Origin: Hypomyces perniciosus
Taxonomy: Eukaryota; Ascomycota; Sordariomycetes; Hypocreales; Hypocreaceae
Reading direction: 5' to 3'
DNA length: 64,000 nt
NCBI GenBank assembly: GCA_008477525.1
Contig: SPDT01000013.1
Coordinates: 419,501-483,500, forward strand
Position 1 is the stretch's first letter; every line of letters starts with the position of its first letter. The position numbers and the translations under genes are program-made. The notes below the pieces were generated by a model that was given only the letters and a program-made list of their open reading frames with translations, did no database searches and was not told where the DNA came from. Of this stretch, positions 45,094-56,145 are shown piece by piece.

Positions 45094-45483
45094 TGTGAGG
45101 TATGAGATGACGATGGTGATGTTGATGATATGGCGGTAGATGATGGTATTGATACCCTTTTTGCGCATCTATTACTTGAAAGGACTCGGCCTGTTCCCCT
45201 GGTTTTGTCCGACTCGGCAGTGCCCTGTTAAAGTACTACTAAGGTAAAGCTCCAGGGAGTGAATTGCCTGCTATGAGACCTATGGCAGCCCATTCACCTG
45301 GGCCTTGCAATAGGACAAGATCGTTATATCCGCCTTAGTCGAGCAGGCCTAACCTCGGAATTAAATATCTCGAGGCCTGCTGCCAACTGTCCGAGGTGGA
45401 ACACTTTCTTTCAGGTGCGTAATTTCCTCACTTCTACAACACCAGCAGCACAGAAACATCCATCTGCCTCCGGCCCTATCGCC
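45094..45483. other. Intergenic between the CSN8-domain and BTB genes
   Basis: 390 bases. Nothing seen beyond the promoter side of the BTB gene. Confidence 0.55.
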
Positions 45484-46396
45484 ATGGCGCCTACGAGAAA
45501 GAGGGCGAGGACGACGCAGTCAGATGACAAGGACAAGGACAAAGCCTCGGCGTCTGTACTTCTCTCTGATTTCCGCACAGCTTGGCTTCTTGCGTACGTA
45601 TGATCATGCCTGAACCCTCCCCAGTGACATTCTCTTTCCTGTGTGTATGCCAGCTCTGTCTTTGAGTTTCATCTTCTGGGCGCATATGGAACCTCTCATC
45701 TTTGCATATCAAAGAGGCTGACAGCAGAGGGATAGATCTGATGAGCCGTCGCTCGAAATCATCGTCAAGGAAGAGTCGTTTCGAGTTCACAAGGGCGTTC
45801 TGCGACAGCACTCTGAATACTTCGACACCTGTCTCAATCGCCCCTTCGCAGAAGCAGACGGCACCGTACGCTTCGATGACATAGAACCGAAATACATGGC
45901 CTACTACCTCGGCGTGGCATACAGCTACTCCTCCATCGTACCGCACACACCACCCACGCCTCTGCGCAACCCGGAAGCCAGAGCGCAGCGCACGCCCCTG
46001 CGGGACTTCATCGAGGTGTACAAGCTCTGCGACCGGTTCCTCAGCCCCAAGATGGGGGACTTTATGCTCAAGTGCATCAACACGGGCATCGGGGACAGAC
46101 ACCGCGCGCTGTTTCGGTCGTTTGCGGACCAGACGCAACAGAAGGCGCTGATGAGAGACTTTGCGGATGGGTATGAGGCGTTGGAGCCGGGCCATGCGGT
46201 GCAGAAGGAGCTGGCGGAGAAGATGATTGAGTATTTCTGCGAGGGGATTGACTATGAGGTCTGGGATCGGTGTATGGATGCGGTGGATGACAAGCCGAGG
46301 TTTGTGGCCCAGGTGTCGAAGGGGTTTGCGAGGAAGTTGACAGTGGCGATGGGGTCGAAGACGAAGCTGAAGCGTAAGGAGTTAGTAGGGCCTTGA
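45484..46396 (+). CDS. BTB/POZ domain protein
   Basis: Two exons, 45484-45597 and 45728-46396, give 260 aa. The splice (GTATGA..CAG, 130 bases) keeps phase, but the donor choice is not certain. The BTB fold starts near residue 40: PSLEIIVKEESFRVHKGVL, then RQHSEYFDTCLNRPFAEADG, both core BTB motifs. A helical C-terminal half follows (LRDFIEVYKLCDRFLSPKMG). The first 25 residues are basic and Asp/Lys-rich. Small fungal BTB proteins of this kind are common; a role as a cullin-3 adaptor is possible but not shown. Confidence 0.82.
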
Positions 46397-47859
46397 AGCA
46401 GCAGGCTTTTGCTTTTCGAGGTGTTTCCATTCTCCTCTCGTTGAGGGAATGAAAGGGATGAAAACAAGGGTGGATTTTCTACGGTGAGTTAGGGACACCT
46501 TCATCCTGGGGTGAAATGAGAGCTCATCAAAAAGCAGGCATAGCCGGGTTTGGGATTTGATCTTCCGTCATGCCTCAAATCGGGTGAATGAGGCTGACCT
46601 GCGGGGAGGAGTCTCTGGTGCCTAATATGCTTGTTAGGAGGAATGACTTGACAAAACCATAGATTATTGGACCAATGCATAAATCCACACCAGGAAAACA
46701 CCTTACCAGGAATATCACTTCTTATATATTTCGTATATCCGGCACGAAATACCACCCTGGCTATTTTTCAGAGCAAGTTGTCTACCGCATAGAAATCAAG
46801 TCCCCATCCCAATCCCAACCCAGTCGACGATTATCGCTCCCAAAAGTTTGTTCTCAACCATCGAGCAAGTCCTTAAATATCGTAACCCAAGGCCATCTGA
46901 AGGCCTATGTTCCTCGTGTATAGCGGCAGGGAAAGAAAGCAGCTCCAAGAACTTCCATGTCTCATAAACGAGGATCGTTTGCAAACGCCTCCTAAGCCTT
47001 GTACAATGTACACGGAAAAGCCGACACAGCCAAGACTCGCCAAGATGCATCATTAAACCACAGAAAGCAGGCGTGTGTGTGGAGAAGCAGAGGCATCACA
47101 AAATGCTGTTGGCTGGGCGAACAGACCAACATGTCGTGCAACCTATCACGTACGAGTTGCCACACGATACGGAGGTGGACCGAGCATGGCGAGGCTCTGG
47201 TCCAATTTCCATTAGCATACCAGATCACCAGCTATCTTTTTAGAGCTGCGTCTTCTGGGGAGTCCTCACTGATCACACCGGCCTTTCGGTCTTGGCTGCT
47301 GAATCCTCCTCGCCTTGGCAGCGGGACGAGGATGCTTGTTCTCGCGGGTTTGCCCAGGAAGACGGGGAAGCGAGCACATGAATCCTGGGGAACCTTGGGG
47401 AGACAATTTGGGTAGCATGATGTGGCCACGCCGGTCATTGGTTGGCGATGCACAACCCAATGCTTGGCTGGCTGATCTAAAGTGCGGAGAGTCGTGGAGG
47501 TGTCGTCCAGAAGGAGATATGGCGCCGAGATGGAAGGCTTTTCTGGACAGGAGGCGTTAAGCTATAATGTTCTGGAAGCTTAATGGTGAGGAATCGGGCA
47601 GATTCCTTCTTGGCTGTGTTGAAGAGGTTTGGGTATTGGCAGAGTATAAAGTTGGTATTGTCGCACAAGGCAGGGTCGTTGGAGCCAGGAATAAGTTGTT
47701 CCCAACAATTTCCCCTTCTCCTCCTTTCTCCTCTCCCCTCTCGCATCTCGCATCTTGCATCTTGCATCCTGCCCTGCGTCCTGTTACCAAGGGTCGCTTC
47801 ATTGTCGCACACCATCACACACAGAGGAGCATATCATATCATACCTTCATCCTGTAAAC
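46397..47859. other. Intergenic between the BTB and GPI-protein genes
   Basis: 1.46 kb without a supported gene. One open frame of 138 codons at 46999-47415 has no family features and biased, unprotein-like text. The right end is the promoter of the GPI-anchored protein gene. Confidence 0.55.
47645..47650 (+). promoter_or_regulatory. TATA box of the GPI-protein gene
   Basis: TATAAA lies 210 bases before the ATG, followed by a long CT-rich leader with CTCGCATCTTGCATCTTGCA repeats. Position-based call. Confidence 0.4.
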
Positions 47860-48745
47860 ATGCTCGTCCCAACTGCCATCCTCGGGCTGGCTGCCCTTTC
47901 TGCTGCTGCAGACAACGCCATATACGTCGGCTCCATCGCCAAAGATCTCCCCGACAGCCTCTGGAAATCCGTATCCGACAATCCCACCAACTCAAGCAGC
48001 GCCAAATTCCCAGGCTTTGATCTCTCCAAGCCCTTCCCTAGTGAGAAGCAGGAGGGCTGGACACTGTCCATCGCGGTCAAGCATGACCTCAAGTCGACCG
48101 AGGATGGCAACAATCTGACCGCGACGACCATGTCCATCACGGCGCCGAATAACATCTCGAATGCGGATGACAGCTGGCACGTCTGCGTGTATGCGTTCAA
48201 GGCCCGTGAGTCGAGCACTGAGAGGTGGACCAGTGGCCGGAATCCGAGCTGTCATGGGCTGGTGGCGGATGAGTGTATAGACGATTTGCAGAAGAACGGT
48301 GTCGAGAAGTTTGGCGGTGATGCGTGTCCTGAGTTTAGGTCGACTGCAAGCTGTATACGGGACATTGAGGAGCAGACTGGCCTGGCTCTTTCAGTCTCTG
48401 GTGAGTCTTTGTGATACGGGCGTCAAGACAAGCAAGCTAACAGCATTTATAGCCAGTGATGCTTCGTCGATTTTTGGCAATGGAACTTCGTTCTATCGAC
48501 GAGTCGACGGCGTTTATAAGGACCAAGAAGGTGCTAAGACCAGCTTCCAGGCTGGAGCCGACCAGCCGATGGCTATTCTGACAGTCTGGGGTTCCTCTCG
48601 ACAGTCAAATGAGAAGCCAAGTGCGAATGTTGCATGTGTTATGCCCAATGCCAGGACAGCCACTTCGGGAGCGTCTCATATCGCGACGGGTTTCATCTGG
48701 TCGGTGGTGGCCAGTGTTGCGCTTGCTCTCCCCTTTGTGCTGTAA
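47860..48745 (+). CDS. GPI-anchored cell-surface protein, unknown function
   Basis: Two exons, 47860-48400 and 48453-48745, with a 52-base intron (GTGAGT..TAG), give 277 aa. Residues 1-17 are a signal peptide. The mature part has six cysteines (VCVYAF, PSCHG, ECIDD, ACPEF, SCIRD, ACVM), likely paired, and several N-glycosylation sites (NLT, NIS, NGT). The C-terminus ends with a Ser/Gly-rich spacer and a 20-residue hydrophobic tail, the mark of a GPI anchor. No catalytic motif is seen. Its place between intracellular genes gives no hint of role. Confidence 0.85.
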
Positions 48746-49131
48746 TGTCAGGAAGCATTTGTTTGATTGGGGAGAATATGGCTCTGGAAGTGGACAGGAG
48801 ATAGGGGCTTTGAAGACAAGATACCACCAGTTTTCGCCTAATGGCTGTCCCATGTCTGACAAGAGTGAATAATGATGAGTTCAAATAGTAATCAATTTGT
48901 ACAAAAGAACAATGACAACGCCGTCCCAATGTGGTATGTAGTATAACCGCGCCAAACTCCTATCCATGAAAATGCGGATTTTTCCGTATCATATCATGTT
49001 ATATCCAATGCCCCCTCCTTTCCCACTGTTACTATAGCAGATGCCGATGTAATTTGGTTCTGGTGTTTGTTCGTTTTATTTGTTTGTTTTGTCTTTTCGT
49101 GCCGTTGTTCTTTTCCTTTTTTTTTTCTCTT
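48746..49131. other. Convergent 3' region
   Basis: 3' ends of the GPI-protein gene and the 99-aa gene on the other strand. No gene seen. Confidence 0.6.
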
Positions 49132-49500
49132 TCATTTCTTCTCGTACTCGGCAACAGCCCTCTCCAAATCCTCCAAACTCTCGCGATCGCCATACATGTC
49201 CATCATCATCTGATTGCGCTTCTGGCGCTCGGCGTACTCTCGTTCCTCGGCAGCGGCGCGCGCGATGCGGTGCTCACGTGTGTAGTCGAAGCATGATTTT
49301 GAAGCGTATCCGAGGACGGAGAGGGCGACGGCGGCTTTTAACCTGAAGGGACGAAGTTGATTAGAATCATCTGAGGAGATTGGATTGGATTGGTTGCGTG
49401 TCGTGGCTCACCATCGGAACGGCGATCGCCGGGGAGTTGGGCGGAGGTGTGTGAGGAAGCTGGGGTGCACTCTGGCTGCGGTAGAGAAGCTTCTGAACAT
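49132..49500 (-). CDS. Small mitochondrial single-pass protein, 99 aa, unknown
   Basis: Two minus-strand exons, 49500-49412 and 49342-49132, with a 69-base intron (GTGAGC..CAG), give 99 aa. Residues 1-30 look like a mitochondrial presequence (MFRSFSTAARV, Arg-rich, no acids). Residues 31-44 (LKAAVALSVLGYAS) form a short membrane segment. The rest is a charged helix (TREHRIARAAAEEREYAERQ) ending in EYEKK, probably a coiled coil. Size and shape resemble accessory subunits of respiratory complexes or ATP synthase. I cannot name the family. Confidence 0.8.
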
Positions 49501-50255
49501 GTTTGTTTGTTGTTTGTTTGAGGGAGAAGAAGAAGAAGAAGAAGAAGAAAAGGCTAAAGAGTGTAGATGGATTGTGTGTTGGTCTTGGGATGCAATGAAT
49601 GGAGGTGTGTTTCCGTTTTTGCCACGTCCAATTCAATGATATGATATGATATAATACAGCCACCAACAAGAGCTAAACACTCGAAATAATAGTAAAAGTA
49701 AAAGAAAGAAAACTACACAACATCACCAGAGAGAATGAAAGGCAAAACGTGTGATGATCTACTGATCCACTGGGGGGGGGCTGAGCATCGGAAACAGGCG
49801 GTTATGGTAATTTACCACCTGCAAATGCCGTGGTATTGATCATATAATGAATGACCCTCCCTCCACAGCTACGTAAGACCGACCACCTGTCGAACCACCC
49901 ACTCTCTCCTCGTCAGTCCTTCTAAATTAGCGTCCTATGCATACCGGAAGAACGCGGGGATTTCCATGTGATGGGGTGCGTCTTTGTGGAGATTTGTGGG
50001 GTTGTGGTTTAGCATTGGCCGAGGTTTTGGTGAGGTTTTATGGGAAGTAGGATTATGGAGAAATGACGGCGTTTGGAGAAGAGGACAGGGGGGGAGTGAA
50101 TCAAGTCCGGCTGCCGACCGTAGTTACGACGAGGTCCGAGGACTTTATACACACTACCTAGGTAGAAGTAGTAATATAAATCAGGTAACAGGGCACGTGA
50201 TGTTCAACTTTGGCTGTATACTTGGATACTACCTATCTTAGTAATATTGGAAGCC
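49501..50255. other. Intergenic, promoter of the 99-aa gene
   Basis: 755 bases. A GAA trinucleotide run (49525-49550) lies in the leader of the 99-aa gene, and a palindrome ACCTAGGT is near 50156. No gene seen. Confidence 0.55.
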
Positions 50256-51260
50256 TCACAATTGCCTTCTCGGCTTCTTAGGCTCAGCACGCATCCCAAC
50301 TCCTCCGAGATATCCCAACTCCTTCTCAACATCCAACCTCTTAACCTCCCCCTGAGGCCGCGGCACAAACTCATAACTCCTCAAGTGAGACGTCTCATAG
50401 TCGTCGTCTTTTTCCCCGTCCTGCGTCAACAGCGGATACTTGTCCATCCACTCCTGCCAGACCTCGTCCCAATGTGCGCCCCCTTTGCAGGGCACCACAT
50501 CAAAGCACTTCTCGCGATCGAGCTGCCATAGGTGTAGTAGAGTTACGCATAGCAACTGAGCCACTACTCTGTCCGATTCAAATGTCCATCGCCGGCGTTG
50601 AACATGTTCTGGATCCGCGCGGCGCCATAGTTCTACCGCCAGGAGGAACCGCATAATGCAGTCCTGTAACATCCACGACTCACCTACATCCTCATCCTTG
50701 GGACGCCGTAACACACTATGAACCGTCTTGGCATGCTCGGGCTCCCCAACCTTCTCCATGAGCTCGTGGAGGCGCGGCATCGCCTCGAGCAAAGCGCACC
50801 GAAGCTTCATCTCTCCGTCCTTGGAAAGCCCCAGTTTCGCGCAGTATGGCTGAAACTCTAGATATGCGTCACGCACAGGCGGCGAGGCAACCAACGACTC
50901 GACGGCATGCAATTTAGTCATGAAGTTGTCCATCTCTCCTTTTCGCGGGGCCCAAAGTACATCCGTGACGAGGCCGGCGAAGTCGCTCGCGATTGACTTG
51001 ACGTTGATGTTGTCCATGCTGTAGTCTTTGTTTTGGATGATGAAGAGCGGGACCTTGTTCATGCAGGAGTCATCCTCGCAGCTTGGGTCGCCGCATAGTT
51101 TCCAGAGAGAGCATGGTCGGCCCTGAGCGTGCTGTTGCTCGAGGCGGTGCTGAAGATCACGTTCTCGACGCCGTAGGGTTAGGGATACCGGGGTTGGACG
51201 GGGTTGTTGGCGGTAGCCGGTGCCATTTGGTGTTGACTTTGGAGTAGTTGGTTGTGACAT
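50256..51260 (-). CDS. Uncharacterised 334-aa protein
   Basis: Single exon, 334 aa. I do not recognise the family. Residues 1-45 are basic and disordered. A Cys-rich patch (LCGDPSCEDDSCMNK, about 55-70) could bind metal, although no full zinc-finger spacing is present. The middle is helical (MKLRCALLEAMPRLHELMEK), and a Trp-rich part (HWDEVWQEWMDKYPLL) precedes a charged C-terminus. A TATATATAA box on the minus strand (51378-51386) stands about 120 bases before the ATG, so the gene is probably real and regulated. Confidence 0.72.
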   Translation of the reverse strand: MSQPTTPKSTPNGTGYRQQPRPTPVSLTLRRRERDLQHRLEQQHAQGRPCSLWKLCGDPSCEDDSCMNKVPLFIIQNKDYSMDNINVKSIASDFAGLVTDVLWAPRKGEMDNFMTKLHAVESLVASPPVRDAYLEFQPYCAKLGLSKDGEMKLRCALLEAMPRLHELMEKVGEPEHAKTVHSVLRRPKDEDVGESWMLQDCIMRFLLAVELWRRADPEHVQRRRWTFESDRVVAQLLCVTLLHLWQLDREKCFDVVPCKGGAHWDEVWQEWMDKYPLLTQDGEKDDDYETSHLRSYEFVPRPQGEVKRLDVEKELGYLGGVGMRAEPKKPRRQL

Positions 51261-51604
51261 GTTTTCGAGAAGTGATAGGTATATTGCCAGAAGGCTGGGG
51301 CGTTGTCCTGCTGATGGTGAATAGGAAATCGCAAATGAGTGGCTAACATCTACGCTGGGAAGAGAAGGTCTTGAGACTTATATATACATCTACCAATAAC
51401 CTGGAATTCTCGGGGCCGAGTGAACTCATCGTGAATGGTTTTCTCTTTGGGTACTCTGTTCACTGGTTCAACACAAGTGAGTAAGGAACTGGATGTTGTT
51501 CGCCATTCGTTCCACTAACACACGTGTTCATCCACACATATTGTTCACAAATTTCAAGGTTCTGTGTCTAAAACCTCATCATTCCCTTATCCCCCCCCTC
51601 CGAA
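51261..51604. other. Short intergenic between the 334-aa gene and dim-5
   Basis: 344 bases: the promoter of the 334-aa gene, with its TATA box at 51378-51386, and the 3' end of dim-5. Nothing else seen. Confidence 0.6.
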
Positions 51605-52746
51605 TCACCACAGGAACCCTCGACACTTGCGGCTCCCGCATAGACACTTTGCCATGTCTCCAACATTCCCCTCATGTTCTTCCCCCTCAGTCACACCGCC
51701 CACATAGTCAAACGTCAGCTCCTCACCGCGGGGAATGTCCCTGATGGCAAACAAGGCCAGGTCGTGAATATGCTTGTCAGCGTGGTCGCCAACGCGGGCG
51801 AAGATGCGCAGGTTAGGCTCGCACGAGTGATTAATGAAGCGCGTAGGCCCGGATACAAACTCGCCGTCCACTTCCAGCGGTGGTCCCTTGAGACGCGGGT
51901 CGAGCGAATCTGGGCTGGTGAATTTGTCCAGGGCAAAGAGGTAAACGTCTTTGCGCTGGGAGAAGGCGGCTGCGGCGCGCCGTCGGTCTGCTTCCTTGGA
52001 GGTGATGACTTCACCGAGGTAGCGGTCGACGAATTGGCCCTTTTTTATGGCCACCTGGGACCGGACCCCTGCAGTATCAGTTAGCCAAACTATAGAAACA
52101 ACAGCTGTAACGCATTATATCGGGGGTTAATTCTCATACTCACCCCATCCTCGATCCGTTGTCCGGAAGATCTGGAGCGGGATAGTCCGCCCACGTTCCA
52201 CAACCCGGTTAGGGCAGTCTTGTGAACACGAGCAGCCAGCGTGGCACTCATAGAGCGGCAGCTTTGAATCAAGCAGTCTGGACCGGAGGAGACCAGCCTT
52301 GACACCGTGGGTGTGATAGGCGTAGGCTTTCCTGTTCTCATCCCTTTGGTCTCTGTCCTCATCCTCACCATCGCTGTCGTCGTCTTCCAGGTCGGCCAGA
52401 CAAAGGCATCCCATGTACTGGCAGTCACTGTCGTCTTGACACGTGCAGCCGCTGCGGAAACTATCCTCAGCTGCCTTGACGCCCTCGCCTAGGACCGTGC
52501 GATTGATGAAGCGGAAGTCTGGCGGCAGGACTGCTTCGTCGACCTCATTCACCACGGTTACTGGGATTGCTTTGTGGGTTGAAAACGACCGCAGCTGGCA
52601 CCAGTGACAGCTAGCTTTCTCTCCTGCATGTTCCTGGATCCTTTGTGAGCATAGATGGAATGAAAGGGGGGGGGTAGGATAGTTTCATAGAGAACGCGTA
52701 CTTTTTTCCCGTGGTAGAAAAAGTGTCTTCTCGTAGCGTTTTCCAT
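51605..52746 (-). CDS. dim-5: Histone H3 lysine-9 methyltransferase DIM-5/Clr4 type
   Basis: Three minus-strand exons, 52746-52702, 52633-52144 and 52068-51605, give 332 aa, close to Neurospora DIM-5. The first splice (GTACGC..CAG) joins MENATRRHFFYHGKK to the HWCQLRSF motif. A pre-SET zinc cluster follows (SGCTCQDDSDCQYMGCLC, then ECHAGCSCSQDCPNR). The SET domain has GQFVDRYLGEVI, the cofactor motif RFINHSCEPN and LTFDYV. The post-SET motif is CLCGSRKCRGFLW. There is no chromodomain, as in DIM-5. The enzyme trimethylates H3K9 to set up heterochromatin, which in Neurospora directs DNA methylation at RIP-mutated repeats. Confidence 0.97.
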
Positions 52747-54359
52747 GGCTGGGTTTCGGAATGTGTGAAAAGGTACGATATAGTATCAATCGGTGATATT
52801 TTTTTCTTACAATTGATACGAGGTAGCAATCGGAGTTTCTATCACGCGTCGATGTGGTTGTTGGTCGCGGGTTTGCTTTTGAGATGGAGTGAGATAAGAG
52901 GAGAAATGAGAGATGAGAATTGAATTGATATCCAAAGTGTAAAAGAAGTTATTTTTAGCGGAATGAATATGAGGAGGGGGTAAATGGTGTGAACACATAA
53001 AGATGAGATGAAACTAGATTGTTCAAAAGTGTTGGTTTGGTTGACTTGTTCTTGAAGTTCTCGGTAAGTGTCGGTCAATCGGATGGACTCACCTCGGTGA
53101 GCTGCACCATCAATCCGTCACCTGAGATCAGCCACCTCCTCCTCCACCTCCAAACACCGACCAATAAGGCATTAAAGCCCTGGTAACAGCTAAATTACTG
53201 TCTGCAATATATCCGCTACTGATCGGAACTTGGGGTACTTCGTACTTCGTAGAGATGATGATTAACCAAATGCCTTCGCTGACGTACTCTATACAAAATG
53301 CAGCTCTCATACTCCGTATATCTCGAATAGATATGTGAGAGAAGTCGACCCACAAAGTTTAGCTGCATCATAGTGGAAAGGAAGACTCCACATGTTCCCT
53401 TTTACTTTTATCACTGATCTACGAAGTAGTAACTATGTACTTCGTACATATGAAGCCGTTCCTCGAGACTTGCAACACCATACTTCGTATACGAGGTATA
53501 TATCGCAAGTAAAAAGGGCCAAGGGCTTGCGCGTTCATGATGCCGGTTCCAGATTAGCCATTTAATGCAGCGTCTCTATAGCTGCTGACAGCCTATGTAC
53601 GGATGCCAGATGCATTGCGCACTATCGCCCATAGTGCTCGATCAGGGAGAGTCTACTCCGTAATAGAGTCTAGCATAGGCTTGGGGCAGCCTCTCTCCAT
53701 GTGGAATCACCACCTCCTCACTCCTCACTCCCCATTCTGCCGTCTTTCGTATCTCCTCTTTCTCCTCTTTTCGCTTTCATTATCTTTTTTCTGAAAGCAA
53801 TATGCCAGCTTTTTCTTTGCCTCCTTTTCAACACGCCTTTCTCCCTTTGATATAGACTACTTCGTACTCCTACTCAAAATATAGCCTTTGGGCTCATATT
53901 ATTAGCCATACTTTGAGTTCGTGCGCCGTCTTTATCGACATCCTCCACCACATTCACCATCCCCACCAACAAATAACTATAGCCTTCTTCTCGCAGCCAC
54001 AAAGTGACCGACCCGGCGCGTCCGTCAGCCTCTGTAGGTCGCATATTGCTGGGCCAAGCGCAGCATAGTCTAATACGCGCGGTGCATATTCCAGCGCATC
54101 ATTCAGGTCCCTTCAGCGCCCCAGACCGGACTGAGTCTCGCTCCCCTCCGCTATCTTCCTCCTAATCTTGCGACTCTTCGACCTCTCTCTCTCTCTCTCT
54201 CTCTCTCTCCTTCCAGCCGATAGCATCCTCGAAACTCTGGCATCCGGAGCCAGAACTGGCATGGCGTTGGCCAATTCATCCAGAAGAACGTCACTGACTC
54301 GGGACGCGCTGCCTTGAACCTGGCAAGCTGAGACGAGCATCTTCACACACTCAACAACA
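52747..54359. promoter_or_regulatory. Divergent promoter region dim-5 / UBTD gene, motif-rich
   Basis: 1.6 kb between two divergent genes with no coding sequence. Eight exact copies of the TACGRAGTA-type word occur between 53236 and 53866, some overlapping. A CT dinucleotide repeat (54183-54210) lies in the UBTD leader. Confidence 0.6.
54183..54210. repeat. CT dinucleotide repeat
   Basis: About 13 CT units in the 5' leader of the UBTD-like gene, 150 bases before its ATG. Pyrimidine tracts are common at fungal transcription starts. Confidence 0.85.
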
Positions 54360-55390
54360 ATGGTTAGCACTCGCATTCCCTACACCTCCTCCCCCTATAC
54401 CATCGAGACCTGAACTAATCACGATCCCCTTCCATAGGGTTGTTGCTTCTCCCGCCCCGCGGGTCCAAACTCGCCCTATCCTGGCGGCGCTCCCGACGCA
54501 TCCTCTCGCGCCATCAATCCCTCTCCCCTGGTCCTCCCCGAAGCCGTCCAGCCTGGTGCTCAAGGCGCTCCTGGACGTCGTCGCCGCCGAGATCCAGGCC
54601 CGCTGGAACTGCATATCAACAAGCCGCTGCGACGACACGAGTGGACATCGACCCGAAGGCAATGGACCAGGCGCGAGCTCGCCAAAGAGCGCAGGGAGTT
54701 CTTCGAGACAAGAGTCACCGGCCGACCTGAGATTTGGCAGACGCTCCATGCTGTGCTGCAGGTGCTTTGGGATCCCGCCCTGGAAGACTCCCATGACGAT
54801 GGGAATGAACTGGCTACGGCGCAAACGCTCCTCGTTGCTGCTGAGATTTCCCTTCCGACCGGCGATCTTGTCAATGGCGCATATGATTCCCTGGGCAACT
54901 TCTACCAGCTCCCTGAGTGGATAGTGTCTAATCCCGATAATATGATTGATGACGGCGAGGGCGATGCCAAGGGTGACCTGTCAATGGCCGAGGAGGATAC
55001 AGCCGGCGAGGACGACGATGCGGATATAGATGACGCTGAGAGAAGACGAGAAGAAAAAGGCAAAGGCGTGCTCGACGAGCGGGAGATGGTCACACTACGC
55101 GCGCGACTGAGCGAGAATGGCCAGGATGTCGAAGCCGTCGTGGGCAAAACGGACACTGTCAAGAGCATCATCAAGAAGATTTCTGACGAGGCATCCGTGA
55201 GTCTTTTCCTCCTCTGATCCACTCCTCACTCTCGTCTAGTCTGCTAACTATTAATCAACAGCTTTCTCCAACAATGAAGATCCGCTTAGCATACATGGGC
55301 AAGATGCTCAAAGAAAACGCATCTCTCGAATCCCAAGGGTGGCAGTCAGGCCACATTATCAACGCCCTCGTTTTCGAACGGAACATTTAA
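54360..55390 (+). CDS. UBTD1/2-like protein with ubiquitin-like domain
   Basis: Three exons: 54360-54362 (only the ATG), 54438-55196 and 55262-55390, total 296 aa. The 75-base first intron (GTTAGC..TAG) must be removed to give MGCCFSRPAG, a strong N-myristoylation and palmitoylation signal; without it no good start exists. The DC-UbP domain (about 50-170) has HINKPLRRHEWTSTRRQWTR and REFFETRVTGRPEIWQTLHA. An acidic linker follows, then a C-terminal ubiquitin-like fold (about 205-296) ending in HIINALVFERNI. Human UBTD proteins work with ubiquitin-conjugating and deubiquitinating enzymes. Membrane attachment is inferred from the N-terminus. Confidence 0.9.
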
Positions 55391-56145
55391 CCCCCCAAAA
55401 AATCAGCATAAGAACAATCGACCTCTATTGAGGACACTGGTCAACTCATCACTGCTAAACTTGAAGCACTCTAGAGACTGGCCCAACTAGTTCTTCCCCC
55501 CTTTTTTTCACCTTTTGCAATTTGGTTTTGGTCATGTCTGGATAATACCCCCATTTTTTTCTCTCTTTCCCACCTTTGGGTCTGTCGCCTTTGTTTAATG
55601 TCGTGGAGTTCAGAGGAGCATTGTTCTTTTCACATCTCACAATACCCGCTTTGTACATACATCGCACCCTGGCTATCGAAAGAGCAAGGAAAGGAAACTG
55701 GCTTGCTGTCAAGATCATGCTCTCTCTCATGTAGCCTATCTAATATCAACTCTTGGTTGCCCTCATGTGGGCATCTTCAGTAAAAAAAATTGCGAGAGGA
55801 TCGTGCCTCTATCATTGAATGTTTCAACATTGTTAAGATTGTTATTTGCTACGTACATACATCCACACACTGCTCTTTTTCGGTGATGCGACAATAAAGA
55901 AAAAAAAACAGGCCATTAATTCACCCATCATTGAAATTCTTTTTTCTCTCCTCGCCCATGCACCTAAAAACCCTCCTGACTCCTCAAGTCTGTTTGTGTC
56001 GTTAACATCCCGGGAACCACCATCTAGCCGGTCTACTATAAGGCAGTTATCATCATCATCCCTCCGCTGACCCCGACAAAGAGGGGGTGTTCAATTCAAT
56101 CGCGAAAATCAACCAAAAAATTGCATCTCATCTATTCCCTAAAGC
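55391..56145. other. Convergent 3' region UBTD / SEC26
   Basis: 755 bases of 3' ends with A/T-rich runs. No gene seen. Confidence 0.6.

Noticed and set aside
46999..47415. 138-codon open frame between the BTB and GPI-protein genes
   Set aside because: No motif, unusual composition and no promoter or splice support.
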